Numbered from the stretch's first letter, positions 25,043-34,000 are shown. The stretch is 36,259 nucleotides of DNA from Acidobacteriota bacterium (GCA_016211085.1 JACQSY010000027.1:1-36259), one strand, 5' to 3'. Made by a program: numbers and translations. The notes: generated by a model not told the origin, from the letters alone.

Positions 25043-25847
25043 GAAACAAATTCAGTCCAGATACGGACAACACGCGCAGAAAGTCCTGCAAAATCGGGCA
25101 AAAGCGCCTGGGTGTGGCGGGAGTTGCGATCCCATCACATCTAATCTCTACCAGGCCCACGAGCGGGCTTCAGTTCCGCAAGAGGCTTTTGTCGCTTCGC
25201 TGGGATGCGGAAATCCCACGGCCCTAGCCCAGCTCGAGCCTGGGCAGGTAGTCCTCGACCTCGGTTCCGGAGGAGGAATCGATGTCCTGCTTTCGGCGCA
25301 AAAAGTGGGTCCTAGAGGAAAAGTTTACGGGCTGGACCTGACCGATGAGATGCTGGCGCTGGCACGCGATAATCAGCGCAAGGCCGGCGTGAAAAACGTA
25401 GAATTCCTTAAAGGTGAGATTGAAGCCATTCCTCTGCCGGACGCCTCGGTGGACGTGGTGATCTCCAACTGCGTTATTAACCTAGCTGCAAATAAAGATC
25501 GAGTCTTTCGCGAGGTTTTTCGTGTGCTCAGGGCCGGTGGACGTCTGGCCGTCTCCGATGTGGTGATACGCGGCGAAATGCCAGAGGCCGTGCGCCGCAG
25601 TATCGAACTCTGGATTGGCTGCATCGCCGGCGCATTGGAGGAAGGCCAGTACTACGCAAGATTAAAGGCCGCAGGCTTTGATCAGATCCAACTCGAGCCC
25701 ACACGGGTTTATTCCGTGGAGGACGCCCGGGAATTTTTGTCCGACCATGGAATTGATGTGGAGAAGATCGCCCCTTTGGTGGACCAGAAATTTTTCAGCG
25801 CTTTTGTCCGTGCGCAAAAGCCTCCGCTGGGTGTTAATTCCGATTAA
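25020..25847 (+). CDS. arsM: arsenite S-adenosylmethionine methyltransferase
   Basis: This 275-residue class I SAM methyltransferase has the SAM loop LDLGSGGGID (79-88) and the Cys set expected of ArsM: C63 (SLGCGNP), C151 (SNCVINL) and C201 (IGCIAGAL). The last two are spaced 50 residues apart, as in characterised ArsM enzymes. An additional N-terminal GCGGSC pair (C32, C36) may help bind As(III). The enzyme converts arsenite stepwise to mono-, di- and trimethylated species in the cytoplasm. It overlaps arsR by 23 bases, so expression should follow arsenite derepression. AAAGGA lies about ten bases upstream of the ATG. With arsS nearby, its dimethylated product is a likely precursor for arsenosugar synthesis. 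Confidence 0.93.
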   Translation: MNQEDQLKKQIQSRYGQHAQKVLQNRAKAPGCGGSCDPITSNLYQAHERASVPQEAFVASLGCGNPTALAQLEPGQVVLDLGSGGGIDVLLSAQKVGPRGKVYGLDLTDEMLALARDNQRKAGVKNVEFLKGEIEAIPLPDASVDVVISNCVINLAANKDRVFREVFRVLRAGGRLAVSDVVIRGEMPEAVRRSIELWIGCIAGALEEGQYYARLKAAGFDQIQLEPTRVYSVEDAREFLSDHGIDVEKIAPLVDQKFFSAFVRAQKPPLGVNSD

Positions 25848-26030
25848 TCGCTGCCACTGTTTCGTCACCGAAATGCGCTGAATCTTGCCGGCGGGGCTCA
25901 TGCGCCGAAATCGCGACGACGAGCGACAAAGAATTCGCTTGCAACCCTCACCAATCTCGAAGACGGGACACTTGCATCCTGAGCAAATTCCAGCCATTGT
26001 TGAGGGCAATCAACCTCAGGAGGGCGTGAC

Positions 26031-26765
26031 ATGTCACACATCGACGAGATATGCGATGGCATCTACCGGATCAGCACACAGGCGTGGGGATTTCCCATCA
26101 CGCTAAATCAGTTTCTGATAGCCGGAGAGCTTCCGGCGCTGATCCACACCGGAACCTTTCCTCTGTACCCAGAAGTCCGGAAGGCAGTTGCGGAGGTGAT
26201 CAATCCCGCCAAGCTGCGCTATGTTGTTGTCCCTCACTTCGAATCTGATGAGTGTGGCGGTATGCATCGCTTCGTAGCGGAAGCAGACGGTGCAGAGCTG
26301 CTGTGCAGCGAAGCAGGCTCGTTGCTGAATCTTTCCGGATGGGACTATTCCGGTCCCGTGCGCGGTGTCCGCGATGGAGACGTGGTTGAATTGGGACGCC
26401 ACCGGCTCCGCTTTTTGGAAACACCCCACGTCCACCATTGGGACTCCATGATGATTTTCGAGGAGACGACGCGCAGCTTCTTCCCCGCAGATTTATTCAT
26501 CCAGCCGGAAGATCAGCCGCCGGTAGTGCGTGAGAACCTTGGGAAGGAGATGTGCCGGCTCTATCGCGAAGTGGGCATCTTCGCGGCAAAAGAGCCGGTT
26601 CTTCAAACAGTGGATCGCATCGAAAAAATCGCCCCGCAGTGGATCCATCCCATGCATGGAGGAAGCCTTCCCCAAGAGGCAGTCGGCGGCTACATCAAAG
26701 CACTCCGCGAGGAACCTTTTGCGTATGACGGAAGACTCTTTGGACGCGCTCTTCCGACTCATTGA
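26031..26765 (+). CDS. stand-alone flavodiiron-type metallo-beta-lactamase (ODP) domain protein
   Basis: This 244-residue protein has the fold of the diiron domain of flavodiiron proteins but no flavodoxin domain. The ligand pattern is complete: HFESDE gives H69, E71 and D73; TPHVHHWD gives H135/H136; FPADLF gives D154; IHPMHG gives H206/H209. The spacings fit the flavodiiron H-x-E-x-D, H, D, H set. Such centres reduce O2 or NO when fed electrons by flavin, so a separate flavoprotein partner would be needed; related domains can also act as sensors. AGGAGGG six bases before the ATG supports the start. It sits between arsM and arsS, 183 bases after arsM. A role in keeping arsenic chemistry reduced is only inference. 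Confidence 0.82.
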   Translation: MSHIDEICDGIYRISTQAWGFPITLNQFLIAGELPALIHTGTFPLYPEVRKAVAEVINPAKLRYVVVPHFESDECGGMHRFVAEADGAELLCSEAGSLLNLSGWDYSGPVRGVRDGDVVELGRHRLRFLETPHVHHWDSMMIFEETTRSFFPADLFIQPEDQPPVVRENLGKEMCRLYREVGIFAAKEPVLQTVDRIEKIAPQWIHPMHGGSLPQEAVGGYIKALREEPFAYDGRLFGRALPTH

Positions 26766-26813
26766 CAACTGCAGAAGAAATGCTCGCGCCAGGCAAGCTC
26801 AGCGCGGTCTGAC

Positions 26814-26840
26814 ATCGGAGCCGCGCGCGTGAGCAAGCGG
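26814..26840. repeat. possible degenerate relative of the dispersed palindromic repeat
   Basis: ATCGGAGCCGCGCGCG followed by GAGCAAGCGG resembles the reverse complement of the right arm at 29880-29920, with the middle deleted. It again lies just after a gene stop. Similarity is partial, so assignment is weak. Confidence 0.35.
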
Positions 26841-26845
26841 CCACT

Positions 26846-26912
26846 GAGTGCTGAGGACTGAGCAACGATGCTCGCTCAGCACTCCCTGAAAGTGCCTGTC
26901 TCTATCAGGCAC
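26846..26912. repeat. two tandem hairpins after the diiron-domain gene
   Basis: GAGTGCTGAG (26846-26855) pairs perfectly with CTCAGCACTC (26875-26884), with an inner GAGC/GCTC pair. Next, GTGCCTG (26892-26898) pairs with CAGGCAC (26906-26912) around a 7-base loop. No T-run follows. They are strong RNA structures 80-150 bases after a stop and may protect or terminate the transcript. Confidence 0.6.
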
Positions 26913-26942
26913 CGCTGAGGACATTACTTGTGCAGGATGCCA

Positions 26943-27139
26943 TAGTACCCCAGTTCAGAAGTACGGTACCGTTTGCGAGTGGAGCTTGCGAGGCGCGAGG
27001 TCAAGGAGAGAGGAGTGGCGATGCCGTGTCATCGGCGACGACGAGCGACGACGAGATCGCCCGCATCGCCTCCTCGTGCCGCCTCTGGCCACCGTCGTGC
27101 CGGCAACAAGGGTTACCGTGTTTGTGAACTCGGGTACTA
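26943..27139. mobile_element. MITE-like element with ~28-bp imperfect terminal inverted repeats
   Basis: The left end reads TAGTACCCcAGTTCA, five bases, ACGGTA. The right end, read on the minus strand, is TAGTACCCgAGTTCA, five bases, ACGGTA. Mismatches are confined to one base and parts of the 5-base spacer. The 197-bp interior holds no gene and folds back on itself (GAGGAG..GCGATGC against GCATCGCCTCCTC). I see no target-site duplication. The features fit a non-autonomous element mobilised by a transposase elsewhere. I cannot name the IS family. Confidence 0.6.
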
Positions 27140-27157
27140 AGGAAGCTCCAGAGAGGA

Positions 27158-27209
27158 TCGAACGACGATCGGTACGATCAAGGGAATTCTCATTCCGATC
27201 GCCGTTCGA
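27158..27209. repeat. strong hairpin downstream of the YHS gene
   Basis: The 15-base arms at 27158-27172 (TCGAACGACGATCGG) and 27195-27209 are complementary at 14 of 15 positions, with a 22-base loop. Read on the minus strand it begins 23 bases after the YHS gene stop. There is no T-run, so it is a transcript-end stem or processing site rather than a clear intrinsic terminator. Confidence 0.6.
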
Positions 27210-27231
27210 GGTTGATTTTCAAAGTGCAATG

Positions 27232-27402
27232 TCAGCTCCGTGCAGGAGCCGTTTCAGTGGCATAGCGTTCCGGGTTTACTTGAAACTTCTCTTTGCATCC
27301 GGAACTGCAGAAATAATAGGTCTTCCCGCGGAATTCAGAACGGGCCGCAGCGTCTTTCTCTTCGACGTGCATTCCACACACAGGGTCCTTATGCATGGCC
27401 AT
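27232..27402 (-). CDS. small YHS-domain metal-binding protein (56 aa)
   Basis: A 56-codon gene short enough to be missed by length cut-offs. Its translation opens MAMHKDPVCGMHVEEKDAAA and continues GKTYYFCSSGCKEKF, the complete YHS domain: DPVCGM, then YFCS..C..KF. Cys residues C9, C32 and C36 form the metal site. YHS domains bind copper or other soft metals and occur alone or at the N terminus of P-type ATPases. An AGGAGG about eight bases before the ATG is one of the best ribosome binding sites in the window, and TACAAT at 27427-27432 (minus strand) could be its -10. It sits between the arsenic genes, transcribed opposite to them. A metallochaperone or buffer role is inferred. Confidence 0.85.
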   Translation of the reverse strand: MAMHKDPVCGMHVEEKDAAARSEFRGKTYYFCSSGCKEKFQVNPERYATETAPARS

Positions 27403-27721
27403 GTCAACTTCCTCCTTCTGCTATTTATTGTACCTCGGGAAAGCAGCGGCCAGATATTCACGGTGCCGAAGACCGCAACCCCTGAACAGGCCCTGCAAGC
27501 GGATCAGACGGGCGAAGGCGGTACTGTGTCGAGCCAATTCAGAGAAACGCGAAAAGGGGAAAATCTTCTCATTGTGGACCTCTGCGTTGAGATGCTGAAG
27601 ATTCCAAACGCTTCTACTACAAAAATTAGGGTTAACCTTTCCGACATGGCATTAATCTTGCAAGGAAGGTCGGCGCAGAGTGGAAGCAGCATAGCCACGG
27701 CTGGCAGGAGAATCCAAAACC
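27403..27721. other. divergent intergenic region (319 bp)
   Basis: The region separates the YHS gene (minus) from the secreted-protein gene (plus). It holds the YHS ribosome binding site (27411-27419) and a TACAAT -10 candidate on the minus strand (27427-27432). Open frames crossing it have no ribosome binding sites and no recognisable sequence. I see no repeats. Confidence 0.45.
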
Positions 27722-28363
27722 GTGAAAAAGTTAGCCGTTTCTCTAGGCTCCATCATCTTTGGCCTCGGAATCGTGCTCGCGCTGCAAGCACCTCAGCGGC
27801 AACCAAAGACTAAACCTCTGGCGTCCTCGGTGAAACCGGAACCGCGGACCCCCGTTTCCAGGAGCGAGGTGGACAAGGTTATTCGCGCCTGGATGAGACC
27901 ACCTCAGCAAACAGCTCGAAAGATGATCAACAAATACGGGCTTCCCGACGAAGTCACTCCATTCCGTTTGGTCTGGCACAGCAATGGTCCCTGGAAAAGG
28001 ACGGAACTCGTCAACGACGAGATACCACACTTCTTCCCCAAACCCCACAACGACATGCTCCTTCAAACCATCAATTACCGAGTCCCGCCGGACCGGATTG
28101 ACGAACTGGCCGCCTACGATGGCAGCGTCATCGCTGAGCGTACCAAAGGCGAACTGTCTGCTCGATGTGACATGGAAGAAGCCAATTTCCTTGCCTTGAA
28201 CCTGGCGGATGAGATTATTCGAGGGGAAAAAAACGTTGAGAATGCGCGCGAGTTCCACGCCGAGGCCATGCGACAGATGAGGCATCCCAACTACAAACAA
28301 GGGTTCTTGTTTGAAGTCTCGCGCGAGGACCAGGGCGACCCGGATCGCGAACTTGTCCCCTGA
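27722..28363 (+). CDS. conserved secreted protein of unknown function (213 aa)
   Basis: The start is a GTG with AGGAG about ten bases upstream. An N-terminal hydrophobic segment (residues 5-22) is a signal peptide or membrane anchor. The mature part contains TARKMINKYGLPDEVTPFRLVWHSNGPWKRT and then AAYDGSVIAERTKGELSARCD with EANFLALNLADEI. I recall this pattern from an uncharacterised conserved bacterial protein, and the conserved Trp, His and acidic residues suggest a defined fold. No enzyme motif is visible. It lies on the same strand as arsS, 244 bases before it, and downstream of the YHS divergent spacer. A link to metalloid handling is possible only by location. Confidence 0.75.
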   Translation: MKKLAVSLGSIIFGLGIVLALQAPQRQPKTKPLASSVKPEPRTPVSRSEVDKVIRAWMRPPQQTARKMINKYGLPDEVTPFRLVWHSNGPWKRTELVNDEIPHFFPKPHNDMLLQTINYRVPPDRIDELAAYDGSVIAERTKGELSARCDMEEANFLALNLADEIIRGEKNVENAREFHAEAMRQMRHPNYKQGFLFEVSREDQGDPDRELVP

Positions 28364-28464
28364 TCTAAACCCACGGGCGCCTCCTTACTTCGACAGGTGC
28401 CTGTGATTCAAACCTTTTCCCGGTCCCTCTGTAGTCTTTCTTTTCGACAACGATTAAATTTAGT

Positions 28465-28494
28465 TTGATTCCCTCGCCGATAATCCTTTAGATT
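28465..28494 (+). promoter_or_regulatory. candidate promoter of arsS (TTGATT, 18 bp, TAGATT)
   Basis: TTGATT at 28465-28470 and TAGATT at 28489-28494 are 18 bases apart in an AT-rich stretch, about 115 bases before the arsS start. Each matches consensus at 4 of 6 positions. No ArsR-type palindrome like that at 24615 is seen here, so co-regulation with arsR is not evident. Confidence 0.35.
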
Positions 28495-28607
28495 CTGAAG
28501 TAAACTACAGAAAAAGTTGGTTGTTTTCTTGGTGCGAGGCTCGCGTGGCGGGATCAAGCCCGGGCATCGCAGCCACGTTTTGCCGGGCAACCTGGTGTTG
28601 GAGGAAT

Positions 28608-29750
28608 ATGGAGGAAGCCACGGATTCCAAGTCGAATGCTGAAGAAGGGGTGAATCGGCAGTCGGCCAGTGCTGCACATCTTAATGAACCATCTTCTGAG
28701 TTTTCCCCTGCCGTTCATAAAAGAGGGGCTCGGCAGTACACTCCTTTGCCGGTTCTCAATGATTCAAGCATCTTCGCACCGCACTTTGAAGATGTGCTTC
28801 TACTAAACGGCTTGGGGCCGCTGCGAAGAACGAGAACAGTTACGTTTCAAGTAAACGTGGGCAAGCGCTGCAACCAGGCTTGTCACCATTGCCATGTGGA
28901 GGCTGGACCCAAGCGCACAGAAATGATGTCGCGCCGGGTGGCGGAACGGGTGCTGGCGGTGTTGGACAAAAGCCCGGTGGTTCAGACTGTCGATTTAACC
29001 GGAGGCGCCCCGGAGCTGAATCCGAATTTCCGACTTCTGGTTACGGAATCACGCCGCCTGGGGCGCCATGTCATTGACCGCTGCAATCTCACCGTTTTTT
29101 TCGAACCCGGTATGGAAGACCTGGACCAATTTCTTGCGGAACACCAAGTGGAGATTGTGGCCAGCCTGCCCTGTTATACGGCCGCCAATGTGGACAAGCA
29201 ACGGGGACTCGGCGTGTTTGAAAAAAGCATCGAGGCGTTGCAACGTCTGAACCGCCTGGGTTATGGTCTGGCAGGTTCTCCCCTGATTCTTAATCTGGTC
29301 TATAATCCGCTGGGCACCTCGCTCCCTCCACCGCAGCAACGCCTGGAGATCGATTACAGGCGGGAACTCCACCGCCGGTACAGCATCGAGTTTCACAACC
29401 TGTACACCCTCACCAACATGCCCATCCGTAGATTTGCGGCCTATCTGGAGCAGAGCGGCAAGTACAGCGAGTACATGGGCCTTCTGGCGAATCATTTCAA
29501 CCCGGAAACGGTGCCGCAGCTTATGTGCCTCTCCCTCGTCAGCATGGGGTGGAATGGGAAACTTTACGATTGCGACTTCAATCAGATGCTCGAGATTGAG
29601 CTGGGAGCAGGCCCCCAAAACGTGTGGGAGATTGATTCTCTTTCAGATCTCTCAGGAAAGCACGTCAACACAGCGCATCACTGCTTTGGGTGCACCGCGG
29701 GGGCCGGATCCAGTTGCGGGGGAGCGCTGTCTTCCACAGGCGCATCCTGA
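28608..29750 (+). CDS. arsS: radical SAM protein of arsenosugar biosynthesis (ArsS type)
   Basis: About 380 residues. The radical SAM cluster motif C-x3-C-x2-C is present at C88, C92 and C95 (KRCNQACHHCHVEAGPKRTEMM), preceded by FQVNVGK. The SAM-contact GGAPE follows (132-136). The C-terminal domain ends with a Cys-rich segment (C359, C362, C370; HHCFGCTAGAGSSCGG) typical of this family. ArsS joins a 5'-deoxyadenosyl group to dimethylarsenite to form the arsenosugar precursor, acting after ArsM. All Cys positions in the C-terminal motif are ordinary Cys, whereas some relatives carry selenocysteine. The frame extends upstream, but ATG 28608, directly after GGAGGA, removes 29 unconserved residues. 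The downstream spacer holds two copies of a dispersed repeat. Confidence 0.9.
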   Translation: MEEATDSKSNAEEGVNRQSASAAHLNEPSSEFSPAVHKRGARQYTPLPVLNDSSIFAPHFEDVLLLNGLGPLRRTRTVTFQVNVGKRCNQACHHCHVEAGPKRTEMMSRRVAERVLAVLDKSPVVQTVDLTGGAPELNPNFRLLVTESRRLGRHVIDRCNLTVFFEPGMEDLDQFLAEHQVEIVASLPCYTAANVDKQRGLGVFEKSIEALQRLNRLGYGLAGSPLILNLVYNPLGTSLPPPQQRLEIDYRRELHRRYSIEFHNLYTLTNMPIRRFAAYLEQSGKYSEYMGLLANHFNPETVPQLMCLSLVSMGWNGKLYDCDFNQMLEIELGAGPQNVWEIDSLSDLSGKHVNTAHHCFGCTAGAGSSCGGALSSTGAS

Positions 29751-29760
29751 AGCTATAAAC

Positions 29761-29802
29761 ACAAGCGCTTACTCCGCTGACGCTCCGTGCGCGCCTCCGA
29801 TT
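29761..29802 (+). repeat. dispersed palindromic repeat, copy C (right arm only)
   Basis: This 42-base segment is nearly identical to 29880-29920, differing by one inserted A and one substitution. It contains GCGCTTACTCCGCTG and ends GCGCGCCTCCGATT. It begins 10 bases after the arsS stop. Confidence 0.85.
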
Positions 29803-29835
29803 TGCTGCAGCGATCCTAAAGCAGCCCGAGGCCAA

Positions 29836-29920
29836 TCTTTCGGAGGCGCGACTGCCAAGGAGCGCTCCCGGTGATCAATACAAGCGCTTACTCCGCTGCG
29901 CTTCGTGCGCGCCTCCGATT
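29836..29920. repeat. dispersed palindromic repeat, copy D (complete)
   Basis: TCGGAGGCGCG at 29840-29850 and CGCGCCTCCGA at 29908-29918 are perfect 11-bp inverted ends enclosing a ~57-bp interior with further AGCGCT half-sites. It fills the gap between the converging arsS and permease genes and ends on the permease stop codon. This is the best-formed copy in the window. Confidence 0.8.
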
Positions 29921-30977
29921 AAAAAAAGCTCAGGGAGAGGCCGCCAATCGTGGCCGTAAGCCAGATACCTAAAAACACGGCCAGCGCCACCTTAGGCGAC
30001 GCAACTCGCGCCATCGTAAGCAGTGAAGGCGTATTGATGATGGGTCCGGCAAACAGAATCGATACGGCCGCTGCCTCAGGAAAGCCATTTTGCAGCAACA
30101 ACAGGCCCAGAGGAATTTCGAAAAACGTAGGAAGAGCCATCAAGGTGGCAAATGCCGCAACCACTGCAACGGTCAGGCCTGGATTGGGCCATTGTCCTTG
30201 AGGCGCCAACCAACCGCTCAGCACGCTTGATGCAAACACGCCCAGGAATATCCAGGGCAGTGTTCGTAACGCAATATTCCCTGAAGCCGCCACCCAATGT
30301 CTGATCACCTGCAAGGGCCGTACCAGCACTGTTGGCGCCGTAGAACAGAGTTCCCCCTGAAGTTTGGCAGCCACAGGAGTTCCCCCTGCCGCACGCTGAA
30401 TGAGCATCGGCAGCACAAATACCGCAAAGGCCGCCAGCGCCGCCCGCGCGATCGACACGTTCAAAGGAAAGAGCATAAAAGTTAAAGCCAGCGCTGCCAC
30501 GTTCAAAGAAGGCGAACTGAACATCAACGCCAGTGAAGGGGCCAACTCCATGCGCCGTGCTCGGAGGCTGGAGAAGATTGGCGCGATGCAGCACGAGCAA
30601 AGCATCAGAGGCATCCCCATGGCGCCTGCCAACAGTTGCTGGCGGAGTACTCCGGATCCAAGCAGCCTGGCGAGAATTTCTGTGGAGACGAATGCTCGAA
30701 CCAGGCCGGCGATCAAAACACCCAATAGGAGGGCCGGCCACACAATCAAGAGGTAGTTGATCGTTCTGGCCGCAGATAGCAGTGCAGGAGGGAGGCCAGC
30801 CGTTGTCCACCATTCGCGCGACCCCAGGTAGGCTCCACTGCTCTGCACCGTCCCGATAACGCGCAGGGCGCCGCTCCACTTGTAAATAAACAAGGATGCC
30901 AGCACAACCAGCACCAGCGTCACAATGGATGCGACGGCGGCGCGACCCAGGGGCGCCTCCCCTGCCTTTTCAACCAT
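29919..30977 (-). CDS. PF03773-type permease (ArsP / Cu-Zn efflux related)
   Basis: This 352-residue membrane protein has about eight to ten helices. The diagnostic segment is GMPLMLCSCCIAPIF with C127, C129 and C130 in a membrane helix. A second half resembles the first (LASPSLN-like FSSPSLNVAAL). The family includes ArsP, which exports trivalent organoarsenicals, and relatives linked to copper or zinc efflux. Its neighbours point both ways: arsS lies tail to tail, while cusA is 37 bases upstream on the same strand, so it belongs to the cus operon. I start at the ATG at 30977 because AGGAGGAGGGG lies just upstream; the frame opens eight codons earlier. No symbol is given since the substrate is ambiguous. 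Confidence 0.82.
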   Translation of the reverse strand: MVEKAGEAPLGRAAVASIVTLVLVVLASLFIYKWSGALRVIGTVQSSGAYLGSREWWTTAGLPPALLSAARTINYLLIVWPALLLGVLIAGLVRAFVSTEILARLLGSGVLRQQLLAGAMGMPLMLCSCCIAPIFSSLRARRMELAPSLALMFSSPSLNVAALALTFMLFPLNVSIARAALAAFAVFVLPMLIQRAAGGTPVAAKLQGELCSTAPTVLVRPLQVIRHWVAASGNIALRTLPWIFLGVFASSVLSGWLAPQGQWPNPGLTVAVVAAFATLMALPTFFEIPLGLLLLQNGFPEAAAVSILFAGPIINTPSLLTMARVASPKVALAVFLGIWLTATIGGLSLSFF

Positions 30978-31014
30978 GAGTCCCCTCCTCCTCAAGTGCA
31001 AGACCTTTATTTTA

Positions 31015-34000
31015 TTACGTTATGGTTTCCAAACGCTCGACAGCTTCAAATTTTTCGATCTCGCGGCGCTTCCAGATTGCAAAAATGGCGGGATACACCG
31101 TGAGCTCCAGCAGAAAGGAAGTGACCAGACCGCCCACCATGGGAGCTGCCATCCGCTTCATAACGTCAGCTCCGGTTTCTGTGACCGGTGACCACATGAT
31201 GGGAAGCAACCCCACGATGGTGGTCAGCACCGTCATGATCTTCGGCCGGATTCTTTTGACAGCGCCATAATGGATGGCCTTCTTTAGGTCCTCCACACTC
31301 CGCAAGCGCCCTTCGCTTTTCCATTTTTGGTAGGCCATCTGCAGATAAAGCAGCATGACCACTCCGGTTTCCGCATCGAGCCCTGCCAGCGCAATCAAGC
31401 CGACCCATACCGCCACACTGAGGTTGTAATCGAGTAAATAAAGCAGCCAAAAAGAACCGACGAGCGAAAACGGCACGGCTAAAAACACGATCAGCGGTTG
31501 CTGCCACGAGCCGAAATTCAGGTAGAGAAGCACGAAAATCACGAAGAGCGTCACAGGGATGACATAAACCAGACGCGCTCTCATGCGCAGCAAATACTGA
31601 TATTGGCCAGCCCACTCGATCCGGTAACCGTGAGGAAGCGCAACTTCCTCTCTTACCACCTGCTGGGCCTGCTCGACGTAACCTTCATAATCCGCGTGCG
31701 CGACATCGACAAACACATATCCCACGAGCTGACCGTCTTCATCGCGGATCATGGGAGGGCCTTGCTGGAACTCCAGGTCTGCCAACAGCGAAATCGGGAC
31801 CTGCGACCCCTGGGGTGTGGGAACGAGCACGCGCTTTAGAACTTCTATGTCATCACGAAGCTCGCGCGGATAACGGACGCTGATGGGATACCGTTCCCTG
31901 CCTTCGATTGTAAAGGCAATATTTTTCCCGCCGATTGCCGTTTCAATGATGTCTTCGACGTCTCCCACGGTCAGCCCATAGCGTGCTGCCTCTTCGCGCC
32001 GGATTCTAAAGTCCAGATAGTAGCCACCCAGAATGCGGTCGGCGAAGGCGGCGCGCGTGCCCGGCACCTGCTGGAGCGCCTTTTCAATCTGGATGGCGAT
32101 TTCCTCGATCCTGTTCAGGTCCGGTCCAAACACCTTGATTCCGAGATTGCTGCGAATGCCTGTAGCCAGCATTTCCGTTCGCGTCTGGACTGGCATCCAC
32201 CAGATATTGGCCATTCCGGGAAGCTTCAGCTGAGCATCCATTTCCCTGACCAGTTCTTCCCAGGACTTGGGCCTTGCCTCAGGCCAGATTCCTCGCAGAG
32301 GCCGCCGCAGGAATTCGGGGGCCCATTGCGAGTACCACCGTTCCTCACGAACCTGGGCCCACTGTCCCTGCGGTTTTAGCAGAACCACGGTTTCCACCAT
32401 GCTTAAGGGAGCAGGGTCGGTAGAGGTCTCCGCGCGTCCGATTTTCCCAAACACACGTTCTACTTCAGGGAAACGGCGCAGCAGCCGATCCTGCGTCTGA
32501 AGGATCTTCGACGCTTCGGTGATAGAGATGCCGGGCACGGCCGTGGGCATAAAAAGCAGCGATCCTTCATTCAGCGATGGCATGAATTCCGAACCTAGCT
32601 GTAGGTAGACAGGAATAGTAGAAAGCACCAACAGAAATGCCAACACAATGAAGATTCTCGGAAAGCGCAGTACCACCTGAAGCACTGGGGTATACAGCGC
32701 GTGCAGGAGGCGGCTGACAGGGTGGCGTTCCTCTGAACGAATTCCCCCCTGAATCAGAAGGCCACCCAGAGCCGGCACCAGCGTTATCGCCAGCAGTGCA
32801 GCAAACAACATGGAAAAAGTCTTGGTAAAGGCCAGCGGCCGGAACAAACGCCCTTCCTGCGCCTGCAGCGTAAACACGGGTAAGAAGGACACCGTGATCA
32901 CCAGCAAAGAGAAAAAAATGGATGGGCCAACTTCGCAAAACGATCGCACCAGCACATCGGTGCGTTTTCCCGGCCTTCCCTCCCCATCCCACTGCTCGAG
33001 TCTTTTGTGAGCGTTCTCCACCAGCACGATCGATGCGTCCACCATCGCGCCAATGGCAATAGCAATCCCGCCAAGTGACATGATGTTGGCTGTCAGCTCC
33101 ATGTAGTAGAGCGGAATAAACGAAAGGAGCACCGCGAGTGGCAACGCCAGAATGGGAATCAACGAGGTTCGCAGATGGAGCAAAAAGACGATGATCACCG
33201 CAGCAACCACGATCATTTCCTCGGTCAGCTTTTCGCGCAGTGTGTCTATCGCTCGCAAAATAAGATCAGACCGGTCATAGGTAACGATTACTTTCATCCC
33301 TTCCGGCAGTGAGCTTTCCACCTCCTTCAGCCTGGCTTTCACCGCATGGATCACGTCCAGGGTATTCCGGCCATAGCGCATAATCACGATCCCACCCACC
33401 ACCTCGCCGCGTCCATCCAGCTCGGCAATGCCCCGCCGCATGTCGGGACCATACTGCACCGTTGCGAGATCTCGAATATAGACGGGGGTGCCTATCTCAT
33501 CCGTCTTTACCGGGACCATCTCGAGGTCTCTCAGCGACTTGATATAACCTCGTCCCCTTATCATGTATTCCGTTGTGGCGATTTCAACGATACGGCCGCC
33601 CACATCGTCGTTACTGCGCTGAATAGCTTCCAGGGCGCGGCTTAGCGGAATGTTGTACGCCAGCAGTTTGTCAGGATCGAATTCCACTTGGTACTGCTTT
33701 ACGAATCCCCCGACAGCCGCCACTTCGGCAACGCCCGGAACAGATTCCAGCCAATATCGCAAGTACCAATCTTGAAAAGATCGAAGCTGGGCAAGATTGT
33801 AACGCTCGGTCTCGTCTACCAGAGCATACTCCAGAACCCAACCCACTCCCGTCGCGTCCGGGCCCAATATGGGTGTGGTGCCTTCAGGCAGCCTTCCGGC
33901 GATTTTTTGCAGGTATTCCAGCACGCGGCTCCTGGCCCAGTACATGTCCGTACCATCTTCAAAGATGATGTACACATAAGAGGATCCGAAGTCGGATATG

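Noticed and set aside
25662..26009. minus-strand frame starting with a Cys-rich stretch (CSGCKCP)
   Set aside because: The Cys cluster looks metal-binding, but the frame lies mostly opposite arsM, has no ribosome binding site and the rest is unrelated to any known protein.
25905..27060. GCGACGACGAGCGAC occurring near 25910 and 27030
   Set aside because: A 15-base low-complexity CGACGA run; chance or simple-sequence similarity is likely and the flanks do not match.
26986..27813. 275-codon plus-strand frame
   Set aside because: It runs through the MITE-like element, opposite the YHS gene and into the start of the secreted-protein gene. It is Arg/Ser-rich and matches nothing.
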